Program-made: the position numbers and the translations under genes | Source: Puccinia triticina | Taxonomy: Eukaryota > Basidiomycota > Pucciniomycetes > Pucciniales > Pucciniaceae | Direction of reading: 5' to 3' | DNA length: 64,000 nucleotides | Assembly (NCBI RefSeq): GCF_026914185.1 | Contig: NC_070571.1 | Coordinates: 1,798,001-1,862,000 of the forward strand | In this document: one piece after another, positions 19,738-30,983 of the stretch | How positions within the stretch are numbered: position 1 is the stretch's first letter | How the letters are laid out: every line of letters starts with the position of its first letter | The notes under the pieces: generated by a model | What the model saw: the letters and a program-made list of their open reading frames with translations, nothing else | The model's database searches: none | Told to the model about the DNA's origin: nothing

Positions 19738-21413
19738 CTAGTGTTTATGAGCAGATGGGGGAGGAGGGTTGTAAACGATTTTTCGACTCTTTATACCAGC
19801 CCATTTAAGTCTCTTGACCCAGATACTGAGGGCTGTCAAGGTTGTCAAGATGATAACCGTTTGGAATCCCATCTTCTTTCGTTGATCGAGCTCGGGCTCG
19901 GCCGCCCAGTTCAAGAAGGTTACGACATCCTTAGCCATCTGGCTGGTTGTTGCTGGCGTGCCGTCCGGATAGTCGACTATTCCATCATACAAGACCCTGG
20001 CCATTCCGATCGCACCTCCTGGGAAGTATGGACTGATTGAAACGAGGTTAGCTCGTTCAGTTATTTCTGCGCAATCAATTTCTTGGCAACTGACTTGTAG
20101 TTCAACCCATCCCTAATTTCGACCCCAGCAGGCGGATCAACATATCCGGTCAAAAGAGCCATGATGTAATCCGCGCCTCCGTGACGGGCCTTGACGATCA
20201 AACTCAAGTCGGGGGGTAGAGCACCGGCATTGGCTGATCGAGCGGCCTCATCGTTCGGGTATGGTCGCGGCATGTAATCGGACAATTTTCCTGGCCTGGT
20301 GAACTTATTACCTTCGTCATCTGGTCCATCCTCATATTCCACTTCGGTTGCCATCCCTTTTAATGTCAATAAAAAAAAAGCGCAGGAAAATCAAGCCAGA
20401 GTAACTGAGTAGTCAATATCACTTTCTCATCGTGGTACACATGTTCCTTGCAATCGGGCTGTAAGTGAGACTGACCTTTGACTTCATCAACTGTATGTGA
20501 GACACCGACCAAATTTCTCCATGCGATTCGGTCGAGAGAGTGACAAGCCGAGCAGACTTCGCGGTAGACTTGGTAGCCACGTCGGATACTGTGAGCATAG
20601 ATTGACGTTGAAAGCGAGATTGATCAGGCAGAATTTTACTCGTCAACATCACCGCCCGTGGGGTAGAGAAACGAAGACACTAAGATATTGTGGACTAACG
20701 CAGCATGATCGAAAGTTTCGAATGGGCCCTTGTGTGGCCATGCGAATGTAGGTGGGTGCAAGCCGTGCTCGGCAGCAGTCATAGCCTGGAAAAACAGATT
20801 TCTAGGAATCAGTCGGTCTATATTTGTAAGCATCGGCAGACCTGATTCGCCAAGTCGGGTGTTAAACATGACGACAGGGAAGGTTGGAATTCGGTGGGGA
20901 TGAAAATTGAAAAGGCGATCAACTCACCTTGGCTTCGGATAAAAATGGAACTCCATATAGTTGAGTATACCAGGTGACTGAGCCTGCGGCTAGAATAGAT
21001 GAAACAACAGCGGCTGTTCGAGATGTGAGAATGGACTGTGATCACAGCAAGCATAGACAAAAAGTTAGCTTTGGGTTTTAATGATGATAAGGAATACTTG
21101 CCAGCGCTTCTCTGGTGTAATAGATTGAGGGGAGAAAAGTGAGTTGGCGATTGCTTAAATGAGACCTGATGGGCTTCATTCTAAGGAGACCAAGCCCAGA
21201 CTCTAGGCATCGAGATACAAAGGGGGGTGTAAGGAAGGAAGGAGGGGCTTGACTGTGATGACTGACTTCAGGTTGAGCAGTGCTTGAGGCACTACGATTG
21301 AAAGTTCTCTTGTTGAGGTTGGCTTTCAAGTTGTTGGTGAATTGAAGTCGAGTGTGATTGTTGGATGCGTTCTTGATCAGGTTAGAGAATAATCGATTTG
21401 AGGGGAATGCCAT
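19738..21413 (-). CDS. CYT1: Cytochrome c1, heme protein of respiratory complex III
   Basis: Transfers electrons from the Rieske protein to cytochrome c in the bc1 complex of the mitochondrial inner membrane. Exons on the minus strand: 21413-21267, 21035-20928, 20785-20700, 20588-20476, 20356-20095, 20032-19738. All phases close, giving 336 aa, the usual length. Exon 1 is a Ser/Asn/Arg-rich mitochondrial presequence. Exon 2 supplies the hydrophobic sorting segment ([16 protein letters not shown]). Exon 4 has the heme-attachment motif C-S-A-C-H. Exon 5 contains [17 protein letters not shown]. Exon 6 has the GMARVLYDG block with the axial Met and a C-terminal membrane anchor before [10 protein letters not shown]. 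Intron 1 is ambiguous. I prefer the GTCAGT donor at 21266, but a GC-AG intron with donor GCAAGT near 21102 would also stay in frame. Diverges from the aquaporin gene downstream. Confidence 0.97.
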
Positions 21414-22757
21414 CTCGACTGCGATCGACTTTTGGGGTCGTCTGTACCAGTTGGTGTGTTTCGTTCGGCGGGTTCTCTTAACGGTTGTTATTGTTGATGC
21501 TTGCTTTGCGCCTGTCGATCTGGGCAGGGTGTGGTGTCGACCCTGTTGAGTGTTCTTCTTTCTTTTCAGGCACCCGGTCGACCACCCGGGAGAGCTCGAC
21601 GTCCAACTCGACCAAGTGCGGCCGAGATCGGGGACGAATCAGTTTTCGCCCGACTTTCTGCCCACCAATCAGGAGTTGGATGAAAGCACAGCTCCATTTC
21701 ACGGAGGTTTTGAGGCCAACGCTCATGTGACATGCGATTCCAGCTGCCGTGTGAACGGCCCCGGGCCCCAGACCCGACCCGAATGATTCCATCGCCGCGA
21801 CCCATGCTCCGACACAAAGTTTAAATGTATTTTGTGACGCGTGCATAAAGGGTATGGATGCTATACAGCTTAAAGCAGATTGAAATGGGTCACTCTAGAG
21901 CTCAGAGGAAACAGCATCCATCGATTTCCTTGGTTTGATAATTGTGAGGTGGACCCCGATGTCTTCTTCCGTACTGGCCGATGCGACCCATTCTAGTAGG
22001 CATGCTTGTTCTCGATTCATGCACTGCACATGATGTATCAGGATAGCAGCTCGAAGGCATCACCATCGGGAGATTGGCCGCAATTAGACCAGTCTAGCCG
22101 GTGCCGGTAGTGGGATTCGCGTTCGGCTCTTGCATGGTCGAGCCAACACTCCCAACAAAACCCCCGTCCCAGTACCTTTATTAGTTAAGGAGGATGCACA
22201 TTGCATGCTGTCACCGAGCTAGGACGATTTGCGCATTCCTATCCCGGCCGAACCAGGAGGGACTTATCGGACACGGGTGATGACTTGGCACGTACATAAT
22301 CACGATGAATCTCCCTGCTTTCAAGCCTCACGCGGACATGCCATCTTGTCCGGAGAAGGTAAGAACTGGCCCCTTCGGAATCGAGTCGCGACATAAACAA
22401 ATCACACACTGCCGTACCGCGTCAGGCCGCATCAAAAGAATCCCGCTTCACCAGCCTTTCCACCACTGCAGTTACCATGGTAACCTGAAAGTCTCAAGAC
22501 TAAAAGCGGGAAGATAGGACAAGCAGCGGAAATAATCAAGTAAGAACTGCTCACGTCTTTATTTGCACATGATAGTTTCCAAATACAGCCCGTCTGGAAT
22601 ACCCCCATGAGTTGGCCCAATGCTTTAAAAGGCTTAATTGAAGTGTAACGGTGAGCTGTCTGTCGAGATAGACTGTTGTTTCTCATATCGCTCTGCGGCT
22701 CCTTCCTGCTACTCGATCCGAGCCATAATCCTCTCTGTGCTTCGTCAAACAACCAAG
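21414..22757. other. Divergent intergenic region between CYT1 and the first aquaporin
   Basis: 1.3 kb holding both promoters. Open frames on both strands at 21478-21846 overlap one another, have no motif and are probably chance. No clear TATA box was found. A pyrimidine-rich CACCCGGTCGACCACCCGGG patch lies at 21570-21590. Confidence 0.45.
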
Positions 22758-24399
22758 ATGTCTTCAATCAGGACACAGATCAACCGAGATCACTTCAGAT
22801 ACAGCATAAAAGATATACGGGCAGACATCAAGTGAGTGCTTGTCAACCTGGCTAAATCATTGCAATTCCCGGAAGGCCTAATGAATTCCTACCCTCTTTC
22901 CTTCTTTAACCTCAAAGGAAAGACTTGACAGCTGCCGTTGGAGAGTTTCTTGGGACCCTCACTTTTTTACTTATCGGTCTTGGTGGAATTCAGGTCTGTT
23001 TAATGAGCCCGCGCTTCAAACTAGAAAAATTTCATTGATCGAATTTTATCTCTCTATTCTTACCTCTGATCTTAGGCTGCAGCCACGTCGAACGCCGCTT
23101 TTACAAAACGCACTTCTCAAAATGTCAACGAAGCAGGGAGTTCGACCACCGCCGTACCAAGTATCGAGGTAAATTTGATTTATCATGAATTGACATCTCT
23201 GTTTGAGATGCAAGAATACTGAGATCTGTGATTCTCTTTTGCCCCTGAAACTCGAAAAACCATTTAGCAATTGAGTTACATATCGCTTTCGATGGGATTA
23301 AGCCTAGTATTTTCGGCATGGATCTTCTATCGAGCAACGGGTGCTGCCTTCAATCCGTTTGAGTTCCATACCTCACATTTCTTTCCATAATGTTGCTAGT
23401 CGTGCAACCATGTGAGGTGAAACAACTGATGGAATGAACTTCTTTTTTCAGTAATGTGTCATTCGCCTTGCTAGTCATAGGTGCGATCAAACCTGTAAGA
23501 TTTGTTCTCTATGTGATCGCTCAATTTGCAGGTGCCATCGGTAAGAGATAATTTGCTATTCCCATTATGAGAAAATATATGATTACCCATCAACCATCTA
23601 ACTTTTTTTATTCATTACAATTACTGAAATGCAGTGGCAAGTGGGTTGCTCAAGGCTTTAATACCTGGACCACTGACCGTAACTCCCGCCCTAGGAGCCG
23701 GTGCGACCAAGGCTCAGGGTGTATTTATCGAAGCATTCGTCACTTGTGCCCTAGTCTTATGCGTGTTATTCTTAGCCGTTGAAAAACATAAGTCGACTTT
23801 TTTGGCACCCGTCGGAATCGGCCTCACCTTGCTTGCTGGTCATTTGTTTGTGAGTCTTTCAGTATCTAATTTCAGGCTCGATTGTAGACGCTCAGAAATC
23901 GGTTTGGACCCTATGATATAGGCGGTGGTATTTACTGGAGCATCAATGAACACAGCCAGAGCTTTTGGGCCGGCTGTGTTTACAGGATTTGACAGTGATC
24001 ATTGGGTTTATTGGTAAGAGAGAAAAAACTGAGAGGATTTGAATGGGGACGTCGAAGACTTGAAAACTGACTATGATGCGTCGGCTAAACAGGGTAGGGC
24101 CGACGATTGGTTCACTGTTAGCAGTGATAATCTATCTGATGCTCAAATGGCACAAATATTGGCTCCTGAACGAGGGCCAAGACACAGACGAAGCATGCAA
24201 GTCACCAGCGTTGTTCTGTGAAGAAAAGACGCCCAACGGGCTTCCCATCTCTCGCCAGAACCGATGGCCCAGCTTCGGCCAGGCTAGCGAGCACCGTGTC
24301 GGATTTGAAAGCCCTGGCGGCCGCACAAAGTTCTCTAGCTTCAGCTCCCAACGATCTCCTCCCGTCCCAAGTCTTTATGAAGGCACTCGTCCGGTGTAA
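22758..24399 (+). CDS. Aquaporin / MIP-family channel, paralogue 1
   Basis: Six-helix membrane channel for water or small solutes. Eight exons: 22758-22831, 22918-22993, 23076-23168, 23268-23356, 23452-23540, 23635-23849, 23922-24013, 24093-24399. All introns are GT-AG and the product is 344 aa. Exon 2 codes helix 1 ([19 protein letters not shown]), exon 3 a 31-residue polar loop, exon 4 helix 2. The first pore box is split by an intron and reads GAAFNP-NVSFAL, that is NPN instead of NPA. The second reads [15 protein letters not shown] instead of NPA, keeping the selectivity-filter Arg. The C-terminal tail of ~70 residues is hydrophilic. Exons 2, 4, 5, 6 and 7 have exactly the lengths of the paralogue at 41.2 kb (76, 89, 89, 215, 92 nt). 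Substrate cannot be told from sequence; the unorthodox boxes argue against assuming a classic water channel. Confidence 0.95.
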
Positions 24400-24770
24400 A
24401 ATCATTCTAGTCTCTTTCGCATCTTTTAATCTCGCATAAAATAATTTATTAGATCAAGTCTGCCACTTTTCTTGAAGGATCAGGTCTGTTGCTTGTCTTT
24501 CGACGCAAAAATGCCGAGGTACTGCTTATTGGCGTCATAATCCAACGTCACATTAAATGCAGTGCAGGCGAAATCTTGATGAGATCTCTGTTTCTGTGCT
24601 AAACATTTTTTCACATGTTCCAAAAATCACAATAGCCCTGCAGTTCACATAGGAACGTCTTGGCACATGTCACAAAAACGACGTTGCGCGCCCCCGGTAA
24701 AAACATCTAACACTCTAGATTTGAGCAAGTAATTGTGGTTAAAGTTAAACCGTTGCTTGGAGGTGAAATC
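24400..24770. other. 3' flank of aquaporin 1, nothing else seen
   Basis: No coding sequence. Ends at a small MITE that marks the beginning of the transposon-rich block. Confidence 0.4.
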
Positions 24771-24771
24771 T

Positions 24772-24875
24772 TAGAGCATCCGCATCGGTTGCGGATTAAG
24801 GGAGGATTAGCGTAACTAATCCTTTCCCATTACTGGAAGCGTAGCGTGAAGTGTTTAGTTCCGTGGATGCTCTAG
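24772..24875. mobile_element. ~100-bp MITE with TAGAGCATCC ends
   Basis: TAGAGCATCCGCATCGG at the left and GTGGATGCTCTA at the right are imperfect inverted ends. The GAGCATCCGCA terminus is the same as that of MITE family M (11.2 and 30.75 kb), so this may be an internally deleted member. Confidence 0.55.
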
Positions 24876-25102
24876 ACGCGTCATCCCCCCAAGCGCCGGT
24901 GGAGCAAAACGCCACGTTTATGCTACCGCCGACCGTAGAGGATGCGAAACCCTCATTAGGCTATGGAATGAAACCATACATGGCTAAAAGCAGGAACTAC
25001 CTTGAAACCCTTCCGCTTCCAGAGGCCCCTTAAAAGGGTGACCCGCTTAGGGAAGACCAAAGGAGTTAACCGCTCCAGCCAGTCCCCAGGTACTGGTCCC
25101 CA

Positions 25103-25110
25103 TATAAATA
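25103..25110 (+). promoter_or_regulatory. Putative TATA box (TATAAATA) of the DIRS-like element
   Basis: TATAAATA lies 196 bp upstream of the Gag ATG at 25306 and is followed by a pyrimidine-rich leader (CCTCTTCCTCTCTTTCCCCC). Position and context fit a core promoter; not proven. Confidence 0.4.
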
Positions 25111-25305
25111 GTGGAGTGCCTCTTCCTCTCTTTCCCCCATCGCGCCGTTACCAAAGCGAACCCCGTCTCCCTTGGCCTCTCCGCGCTTTTAGTAAGCGTC
25201 GCTTGAGAAATTAGCTCCTAATTTTTTTGACCTAGAAATCTGAATCTTCTTGCTCTCGCTCACGGTGGAATCATTCCTCATACCTACTTAGCATCTTCAC
25301 GCGCT

Positions 25306-27011
25306 ATGTCCGACAGAGTCCAAGCAGTCACGGATGGCTTCCGTAACAAGAACCAAAATCCTGTAACCAACCCTAATGCTCCTCCCCCCGAGGACCCTAC
25401 TACCACTGCTAGCTCCCCGGCAACCCGAACTGCAGCCCCAGCTATTCCGGCTGAAGGGGAAACCTCTGCCCTTCACCATCCCGCCCCTTCCATGCCTCGA
25501 GATGCCGCAGCAAAAAAGAGTAAAACCCATAAGAACCAAGGGAAAAACGGGAATCCAAATCGCTTCGGTAAAAGCTCCGCTGACGCGGCCCCAAACTCTA
25601 CAAACGAGACTGGGACTAGGAATGATCCGGACCTGTCCAAAAGATTCGAAGCGGACGACAGTAAGTCCAAAACCACCCGTCCGAACCATTTTGGTAGAAC
25701 GGATGACTAACATTCAAAAAAAAAAAAAAAAACAAATGAATTGCGAACGCGCGCGCGCATTACAGCCGACGATGAGAGTACGGAGGCCGGGATAGAGGTT
25801 TTAGATCCTACCCCCAAGGATTCCTCCAAAGGTGTGCTCCTTGCCTTGCTTCTGCTCAAGTTTACCGCTAGCCAAATGTGATCCCTCACTAACGCGTTGG
25901 ATTTAAAGGCAAAGCCTCTCCCCCAGTTGTAGCCCCAAAAAGCGTCGCGTGGAATGACGAGAACATTGCCACCCTCGTGGAAAAGCATCTGGCGGCGGAG
26001 AAAGCTGGCGACCAAGAAGCATCCGACCTCTACTTCGCGATGTTCAAATCCTTGATGTCAACAAAGCCCCCCGTGCATTCGGCTCAAACCCCGGTGTCAG
26101 CCTCAGCCGAAGACCTCAGCAACAAGGCGCGTCCGAAAAAGCTGGTCAACCCCGACCCTTACGCTAAGTACGCCCTGATCCCCAAATACCACGATGACGA
26201 GGAGAATCACTCAGATGGTGAATCCGTGGTTGGCAACATACAGTTCAATGTCGAAGCAGTTCCCCGTCATGACGAGATGGGCTTTACCCCCTATTTTGAC
26301 AAGAATATAAGGGAACTTAAGGGCCCCATTCCCTTGACGATATTCAACAAGGCATGGAAGAACCGCACTATCCTCTATTACGCGGAAAAACGGTCCAAGT
26401 TTGAAGATTCTGCCTCCGACCGCAACCGCTACACGGGCTATCCTTACCCGTCAGAGTGGACTCAGTCATTTAGCGACTGGACTTCTAACCACCAGAATTT
26501 CTACAATACCCTCAAAGTAGAGTACAACTTCAAGCGCATGGCCAACTGGCTCCTCGCCCACAAAGCTAACGCCGACGCTATCCTGGCCAAGGACGGCTTT
26601 ATGGTTGCCCTCCGCTATGACATCCAAGTGCGCACCAACGCCTTTGCTCATTGGGTGGTGTTAGCGGACGGCTCCCAATCTGTGGCAAACATCTCAGTTT
26701 TCCGAAGCAAGATCGCCCACTCCTGCTACGCCACTGCCAGGAAATTTGATGAGCTTGACTTCACAGACAACCCATACGCGGAATTTGGCACTTGAGCTAA
26801 CTGGGACCCAACTACTGGTGCCCCAAAAACCGAGAAGAAGCAAGCGGTCGCTAAGGCCCCGAACGTCGCTAACACGGCGGGCCCGTCTTCCCTCCCAGAA
26901 AAACCCGCTGGCGGTAGAGCCCCAAAGGGTAGCGGGTATAAAGGCAACAATTTCGACCCGAATCACGCCGCGAAGCAAGGCGCGCAAGGGAACGGGAAAG
27001 CTCCCCAGTAG
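25306..27011 (+). pseudogene. Gag-like protein of the DIRS-like element, interrupted
   Basis: Nucleic-acid-packaging protein of the retroelement. The leading part (25306-25710) is Asn/Pro/Ala-rich and ends in a stop just before an A-rich tract (about 25717-25731). The main part is open from about 25940 to 26795 and contains TPYFDKNIRELKGPIPLTIFNKAWKNR-type sequence, a Trp-rich block (WTQSFSDWTSNHQNFY) and NPYAEFG. A TGA at 26793-26795 is followed in the same frame by 71 further codons to a TAG at 27011. These have a typical basic nucleic-acid-binding tail (RAPKGSGYKGNNFDPNH), so TGA is a premature stop or recoding site. A GTGTGC...TTTAAAG intron-like stretch (about 25831-25908) may join the two parts. 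Confidence 0.7.
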
Positions 27012-27203
27012 GCATTCCTCCTTCTTTCCTTATCGGTTTAGCCATATGGGCACCGTAATCTTTGTCGTCTCCACAATACACAGTTCTACATAGCCTCCCC
27101 ACTGTCCCTACCGGAAAAAAAAAAAAAAAAAGAACCATTAAAAAGTCCTTTCCCGGCTGAGCGTCACCTCACCCTCGATCATGTCCTTTTTCTGACCAAT
27201 GAA

Positions 27204-28912
27204 ATGAATCATCTCCATAGTGTGTTTAGTGAACATCCAGAGCAGAACTCACCCGAGCCCCCCCGTCAGCTCCCATGCGACCAAGGTGCTCCGGAAACTG
27301 CCGCAGAACCGGCCCCCTTTTGCCCCAATCCACATAGTGCCTCGCCCTCGCGTTGGCCGACAAAAGTCTCTTGCGAAATGAACATTGAGGCTTGGGAGGC
27401 GGCTCTTAAAGACGCAGACCTCCTGCCTGAGTTTGCTGACGTCCTCGATGGCTTCAAGAACGGTTTCCATCAAGGAATTCCGCAACACTCGCTCGGCCCA
27501 AATAGGGCATTCTTCACCCCAGACAACCATGCCTCGGCTTGGGAGGTGAAAGACTTAATAGAGGAAAAACTGCAGAAAGAGCTCTCAAGCGGACGAATGT
27601 TTGGTCCATTCAAACACACGGAGGTCGCTAAACATTTTAGCTTTTTCCGCTCCAACCCGCTAGGAGCGGTGGTTAACGGCGATGGCTCGCTGCGACCCCG
27701 TCGGTCAACTCTTTTGTGAACCCAGATGACTTCTCTACTACTTGGGACGACTTTAATATCGTCTCTAGCTTCCTGCGACGAAGAGAAAAGCCCTGCCTCC
27801 TAGCCATTTTCGACTGGGAAAAGGCTTATCGCCAGATACCCACAGCCATGGACCAATGGCCTTATTTGCTGGTGAAAGATTTTGACGGCAACCTCCTCTT
27901 GGACACTAGAATTACCTTTGGAGGGGTGGCAGGGTGCGGTTCGTTTGGCCGTCCTGCTGATGCCTCGAAACAAATCATGCTGCATCGCTTCGACCTAGTT
28001 TCCGTCTTCCGTTGGGTCGACGATAACCTCTTTGTGAAGGATATTGAGTCTACAACCGAGATGGACGACATCGTAGCCCTCTCAGGGGTTTTGGGGGTCA
28101 AAACGAACGATGAAAAGTTCTCGGTTTTTGCTCCAGAACAGAAATACATTGGGTTCCTGTGGAACGGGGTCGACAAGACTGTCCGCCTACCGCAGGGGAA
28201 GTTATTTGAACGGGTGGACCAACTCAAAAAGTTCTTAGACCAAAAAGTAGGCCGCCTTAACCACGTGTCCTACCTATTGCCCCAGCTCAGATGTTACTTG
28301 TGCAGCTTCTATCGCTGGCTCAAGAGCTGGGCAATAAAGTCCGCTTTACGGACACTTCCACAAGACGTGAAAGAAGATCTGGACCGATGGTTCCACACAC
28401 TTATCACTTTCAAAGAGACCCGACTAATCCCAAACCCCGCCCCAACCAAAATTGGGTGGATGGGTGATGCATTGACCGGCTTCGGCATCGGAGTGATGAT
28501 CGGCCGCCGATGGGCCCAATTTCAGTTGGTGCAAGATTGGAAGGAACGCACAAACCAAGAAAGAGGCATTGCCTGGTTGGAAACAGTCACGATCCGCTTA
28601 GGCCTACTGATGCTAGAATCACTTGGTGTGAAGCAAGGCAAAACATTCATAGTTTGGACGGACAATACCACCACCGAGGGCGCAATCCGCAAACGCAAAT
28701 CCAAAGATAAATGGGTGAACGAAGAATGGAAAATTATCCAAGATATCTTGGTTAGATTACAAGTGGATATCGAAGCACGAAGAGTAACCTCGGCAGAGAA
28801 TAGAGCGGATGCGCTTTCCAGAGGCGTAAGGGATGGACATGAATGGCAACGAGCAATCCCCATTCACCTCCCTACTGACTTAGAACAATATATGTTCCAG
28901 ATCTTGTACTAG
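27204..28912 (+). pseudogene. Reverse transcriptase-RNase H of the DIRS-like element, frameshifted
   Basis: The first frame (27204-27719) covers the lead-in and ends PLGAVVNGDGSLRP before running into a stop. The second frame picks up at about 27698 and runs to 28912. It holds the RT palm with FDWEKAYRQIP and the catalytic motif W-V-D-D-N-L-F, the DIRS form of YxDD (near 28015-28030). RNase H follows with IVWTDNTTTEG and NRADALSRG. At the junction (27690-27700) the family's conserved segment between RP and the Ser-Val-Asn block is missing and the frame changes. A short deletion is the simplest explanation. No start codon of its own is obvious for the second frame. Confidence 0.85.
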
Positions 28913-29010
28913 ATAGGTCCGGACTAGCTGCAATGTGCTACTTGTGTCAAACTTCCCTCCCCATCCTACTGTTTTGTGTTTTGTCATGTTTCACCTGCGT
29001 GCTCTGCGAG

Positions 29011-29018
29011 TATATAAG
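29011..29018 (+). promoter_or_regulatory. Putative internal TATA box (TATATAAG) before the recombinase gene
   Basis: Lies 67 bp upstream of the recombinase ATG, in the 165-bp gap after the RNase H stop. Suggests the recombinase may be transcribed separately from Gag and RT. Confidence 0.35.
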
Positions 29019-29077
29019 TAATGAATGTTCGCTCCCCCCAAATAATAACGGTGCGAAGCCCCTTGTCATCCTGAGGC

Positions 29078-30160
29078 ATGCTTCCACTCGACAAAATCAA
29101 ACCTTTTCTCCGAGATGGAAGCATCGAGAAAACACCCACGCCACAAAACCTTTATTTCCTGAGAAGCTACAAACTAAACTCACTCCTCACACTCAACACC
29201 GCAGTCAAAAAATTCTCTCGCTTCAAGGCGGCGCAAGGAATCAAAGACTATCGGTTACCAATCTCTGAAGACAACATCTACGACTTTTGCTTCTGGGCTG
29301 GTAGGGATGAAGGGAAGAATGAGACGCAGGCCATCGCCGCAAGCACTCTCGAAAAATATCTGAATGGTATCAAGGTATGGCACCTTTACCATTGTACGCG
29401 CTACCCCGACTCCATGAACAAAACAGTAAAAATTTTACTGCGGTCCTCGGCCAGAGCGGACGCCTCGATCCCGGCGAAGCCCAAGAAAGGAGCTGTTCAC
29501 CTTAAACACCTTCTCTATCTAGCCAAGCAACTCCAATCAAAAGGGCCACTAGAACAAGCGGTCCTTGACCTTGCTATTACCGCCTTTTGGGGGATGGCCC
29601 GGCTCGGAGAACTCACCCACAGTAAAGACTCGGGACCACTCGACCCTGCCCTCTCGCTGTTGACGTTGGACGTGAAATTTGTCACCGCGGCCGGGAAGAT
29701 AAAGATCAAACTTGCTCTTAGGCACGCCAAGACCTGTAAACCGGGCGAAGTCCAACACATTGATCTAAAAGCCATCGGTAACGCGCTCTGCCCTGTAGAA
29801 GCTGTGAAGCGCCGGATTCAAGAGTCGAAAGGCCTTCAGTCATCTCTCTTTGGGTATTTCGACGCCTCAGGAACTCGCCGACATCTCACCAAAAACAATG
29901 TCACAAAAATCCTTACCGCCGTCTGGAAGGAAGGAGGCTTCCAGGGGATCTCCGGTCACTCCTTCCGAGTTGGCGGGGCATCTCTCCAAAACGCGATGGG
30001 CGTAAACGTCAAAGACATTTGCCGCCTGGGAAGATGGGTATCGGAGTGTTACAAATTGTACATCCAACCCTACACGCCAGAGGAGAAGTCCGACGCTATA
30101 TCCCTGCTGAATGATCTGGACCGTTGTTGGGTTGCTGCCTCCCCCTGTACGGCCGATTAG
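29078..30160 (+). CDS. Tyrosine recombinase of the DIRS-like element
   Basis: Integrates the circular cDNA of the element by strand exchange through a covalent phosphotyrosine. The 360-codon frame is intact. The N-terminal SAM-like core-binding region (residues ~15-120) begins LDKIKPFLRDGS. The catalytic domain shows Arg in GMARLGEL (about residue 175), the box H-S-F-R (His 294, Arg 297), GRW, and the nucleophile Tyr in K-L-Y-I-Q (about residue 328). Length and motif spacing fit DIRS/Ngaro recombinases. Crypton transposons use a similar enzyme but have no RT; the RT frame just upstream excludes that. It is the only undamaged gene of this copy. Confidence 0.9.
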   Translation: MLPLDKIKPFLRDGSIEKTPTPQNLYFLRSYKLNSLLTLNTAVKKFSRFKAAQGIKDYRLPISEDNIYDFCFWAGRDEGKNETQAIAASTLEKYLNGIKVWHLYHCTRYPDSMNKTVKILLRSSARADASIPAKPKKGAVHLKHLLYLAKQLQSKGPLEQAVLDLAITAFWGMARLGELTHSKDSGPLDPALSLLTLDVKFVTAAGKIKIKLALRHAKTCKPGEVQHIDLKAIGNALCPVEAVKRRIQESKGLQSSLFGYFDASGTRRHLTKNNVTKILTAVWKEGGFQGISGHSFRVGGASLQNAMGVNVKDICRLGRWVSECYKLYIQPYTPEEKSDAISLLNDLDRCWVAASPCTAD

Positions 30161-30749
30161 AAATGATCCCCAATTGCGCTACCCCGTCGGGGAATTGAAA
30201 ACAATAAAGAAAGGATACTCCCAGAGGCTCGAGCTCACTCAAGAGTTGGGTCTGAGGTCGTACCCCCCTCGCCCTTGTGGCGAGAACTTTTGTTTTTGTA
30301 AAGGTTTCCTCTCCCTCCGCCACGAAGCCAAGCGGCGCAACTCATTCCTCGTCTCGAGGTCGAGTTGACGTCCTGAACTCGTCTTCCGGAGTGAGGCACC
30401 TTACCCCCGACCCTCACTCGGCTAGCTTGGGAAGCAGTGTACACACCCTTCCACGGATAGCCTAGGCTTCTGGAACCAACCAGAGCTGAAAAAGTAAAGC
30501 AATTGAAACCACATGTATTTAGTGTGTAACCGCGCGAAGTAACAGCGCGCGCTTGTGCGCCAAACCTAAGTTACCCTCAGCCCCGACGTTGTCGCGCTGA
30601 GCTATGTGTCTACAAAACACTGGGCCGTATGGGCCCCCCGCCCCGCTGGCACCACCTTGTACCGCATGAGTAACACGGATCCTCGGCAACCGCATCGGGT
30701 CCGATTTAATCGGACTAAACTCCTCCCGGGAGTACGATTTGGAGTAAGC

Positions 30750-30983
30750 GGGAGTAAAGTTACTCCTCGCTAATCCTGGGAGTAAGCGCTGCATGCAGAC
30801 ACTCCTCCCCACCCAAAAGTATGCACCAAACACAGCTTACATAAGCTGTAGGTGCATACCACATACTTACACAGCTTTTTATCCCGCACCGATGCGGCTG
30901 CCGGCCGGGATTAGCGCTAATCCGGGAGTAAGCAGATCTGTTACTCCTCGAGTTACACCCGCACCGATGCGGATGCTCTTACA
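30750..30983. mobile_element. MITE family M, copy 2
   Basis: Second copy of the unit at 11228-11466. Shares the CACTCCTCCCCACCCAAAAG core and the CAGCTTACATAAGCTG hairpin, and ends CACCGATGCGGATGCTCTTA. An upstream ACCGCATCGGGTCCGATT at 30688 may be the start of its partner end, which would make the element about 300 bp. Confidence 0.7.

Larger units (their letters stand above)
25060..30500 (+). mobile_element. DIRS-like tyrosine-recombinase retrotransposon, decayed
   Basis: The order Gag, RT-RNase H, tyrosine recombinase on one strand, with no DDE integrase and no LTRs, is diagnostic for the DIRS order of retrotransposons. These integrate by site-specific recombination and leave no target duplication. 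Boundaries are estimates. I looked for split direct or inverted terminal repeats in 24.9-25.3 kb and 30.16-30.7 kb and could not identify them by eye. Gag carries an in-frame stop and the RT frame is broken, so this copy is non-autonomous; the recombinase frame is intact. It lies between the two aquaporin paralogues. Confidence 0.85.

Noticed and set aside
21478..21846. Open frames on both strands between CYT1 and aquaporin 1
   Set aside because: They overlap each other in a GC-rich promoter region; no domain and no consistent splice partners.
25060..30500. Crypton DNA transposon
   Set aside because: The tyrosine recombinase alone would fit, but RT and RNase H in the same orientation just upstream make it a DIRS-like retroelement.
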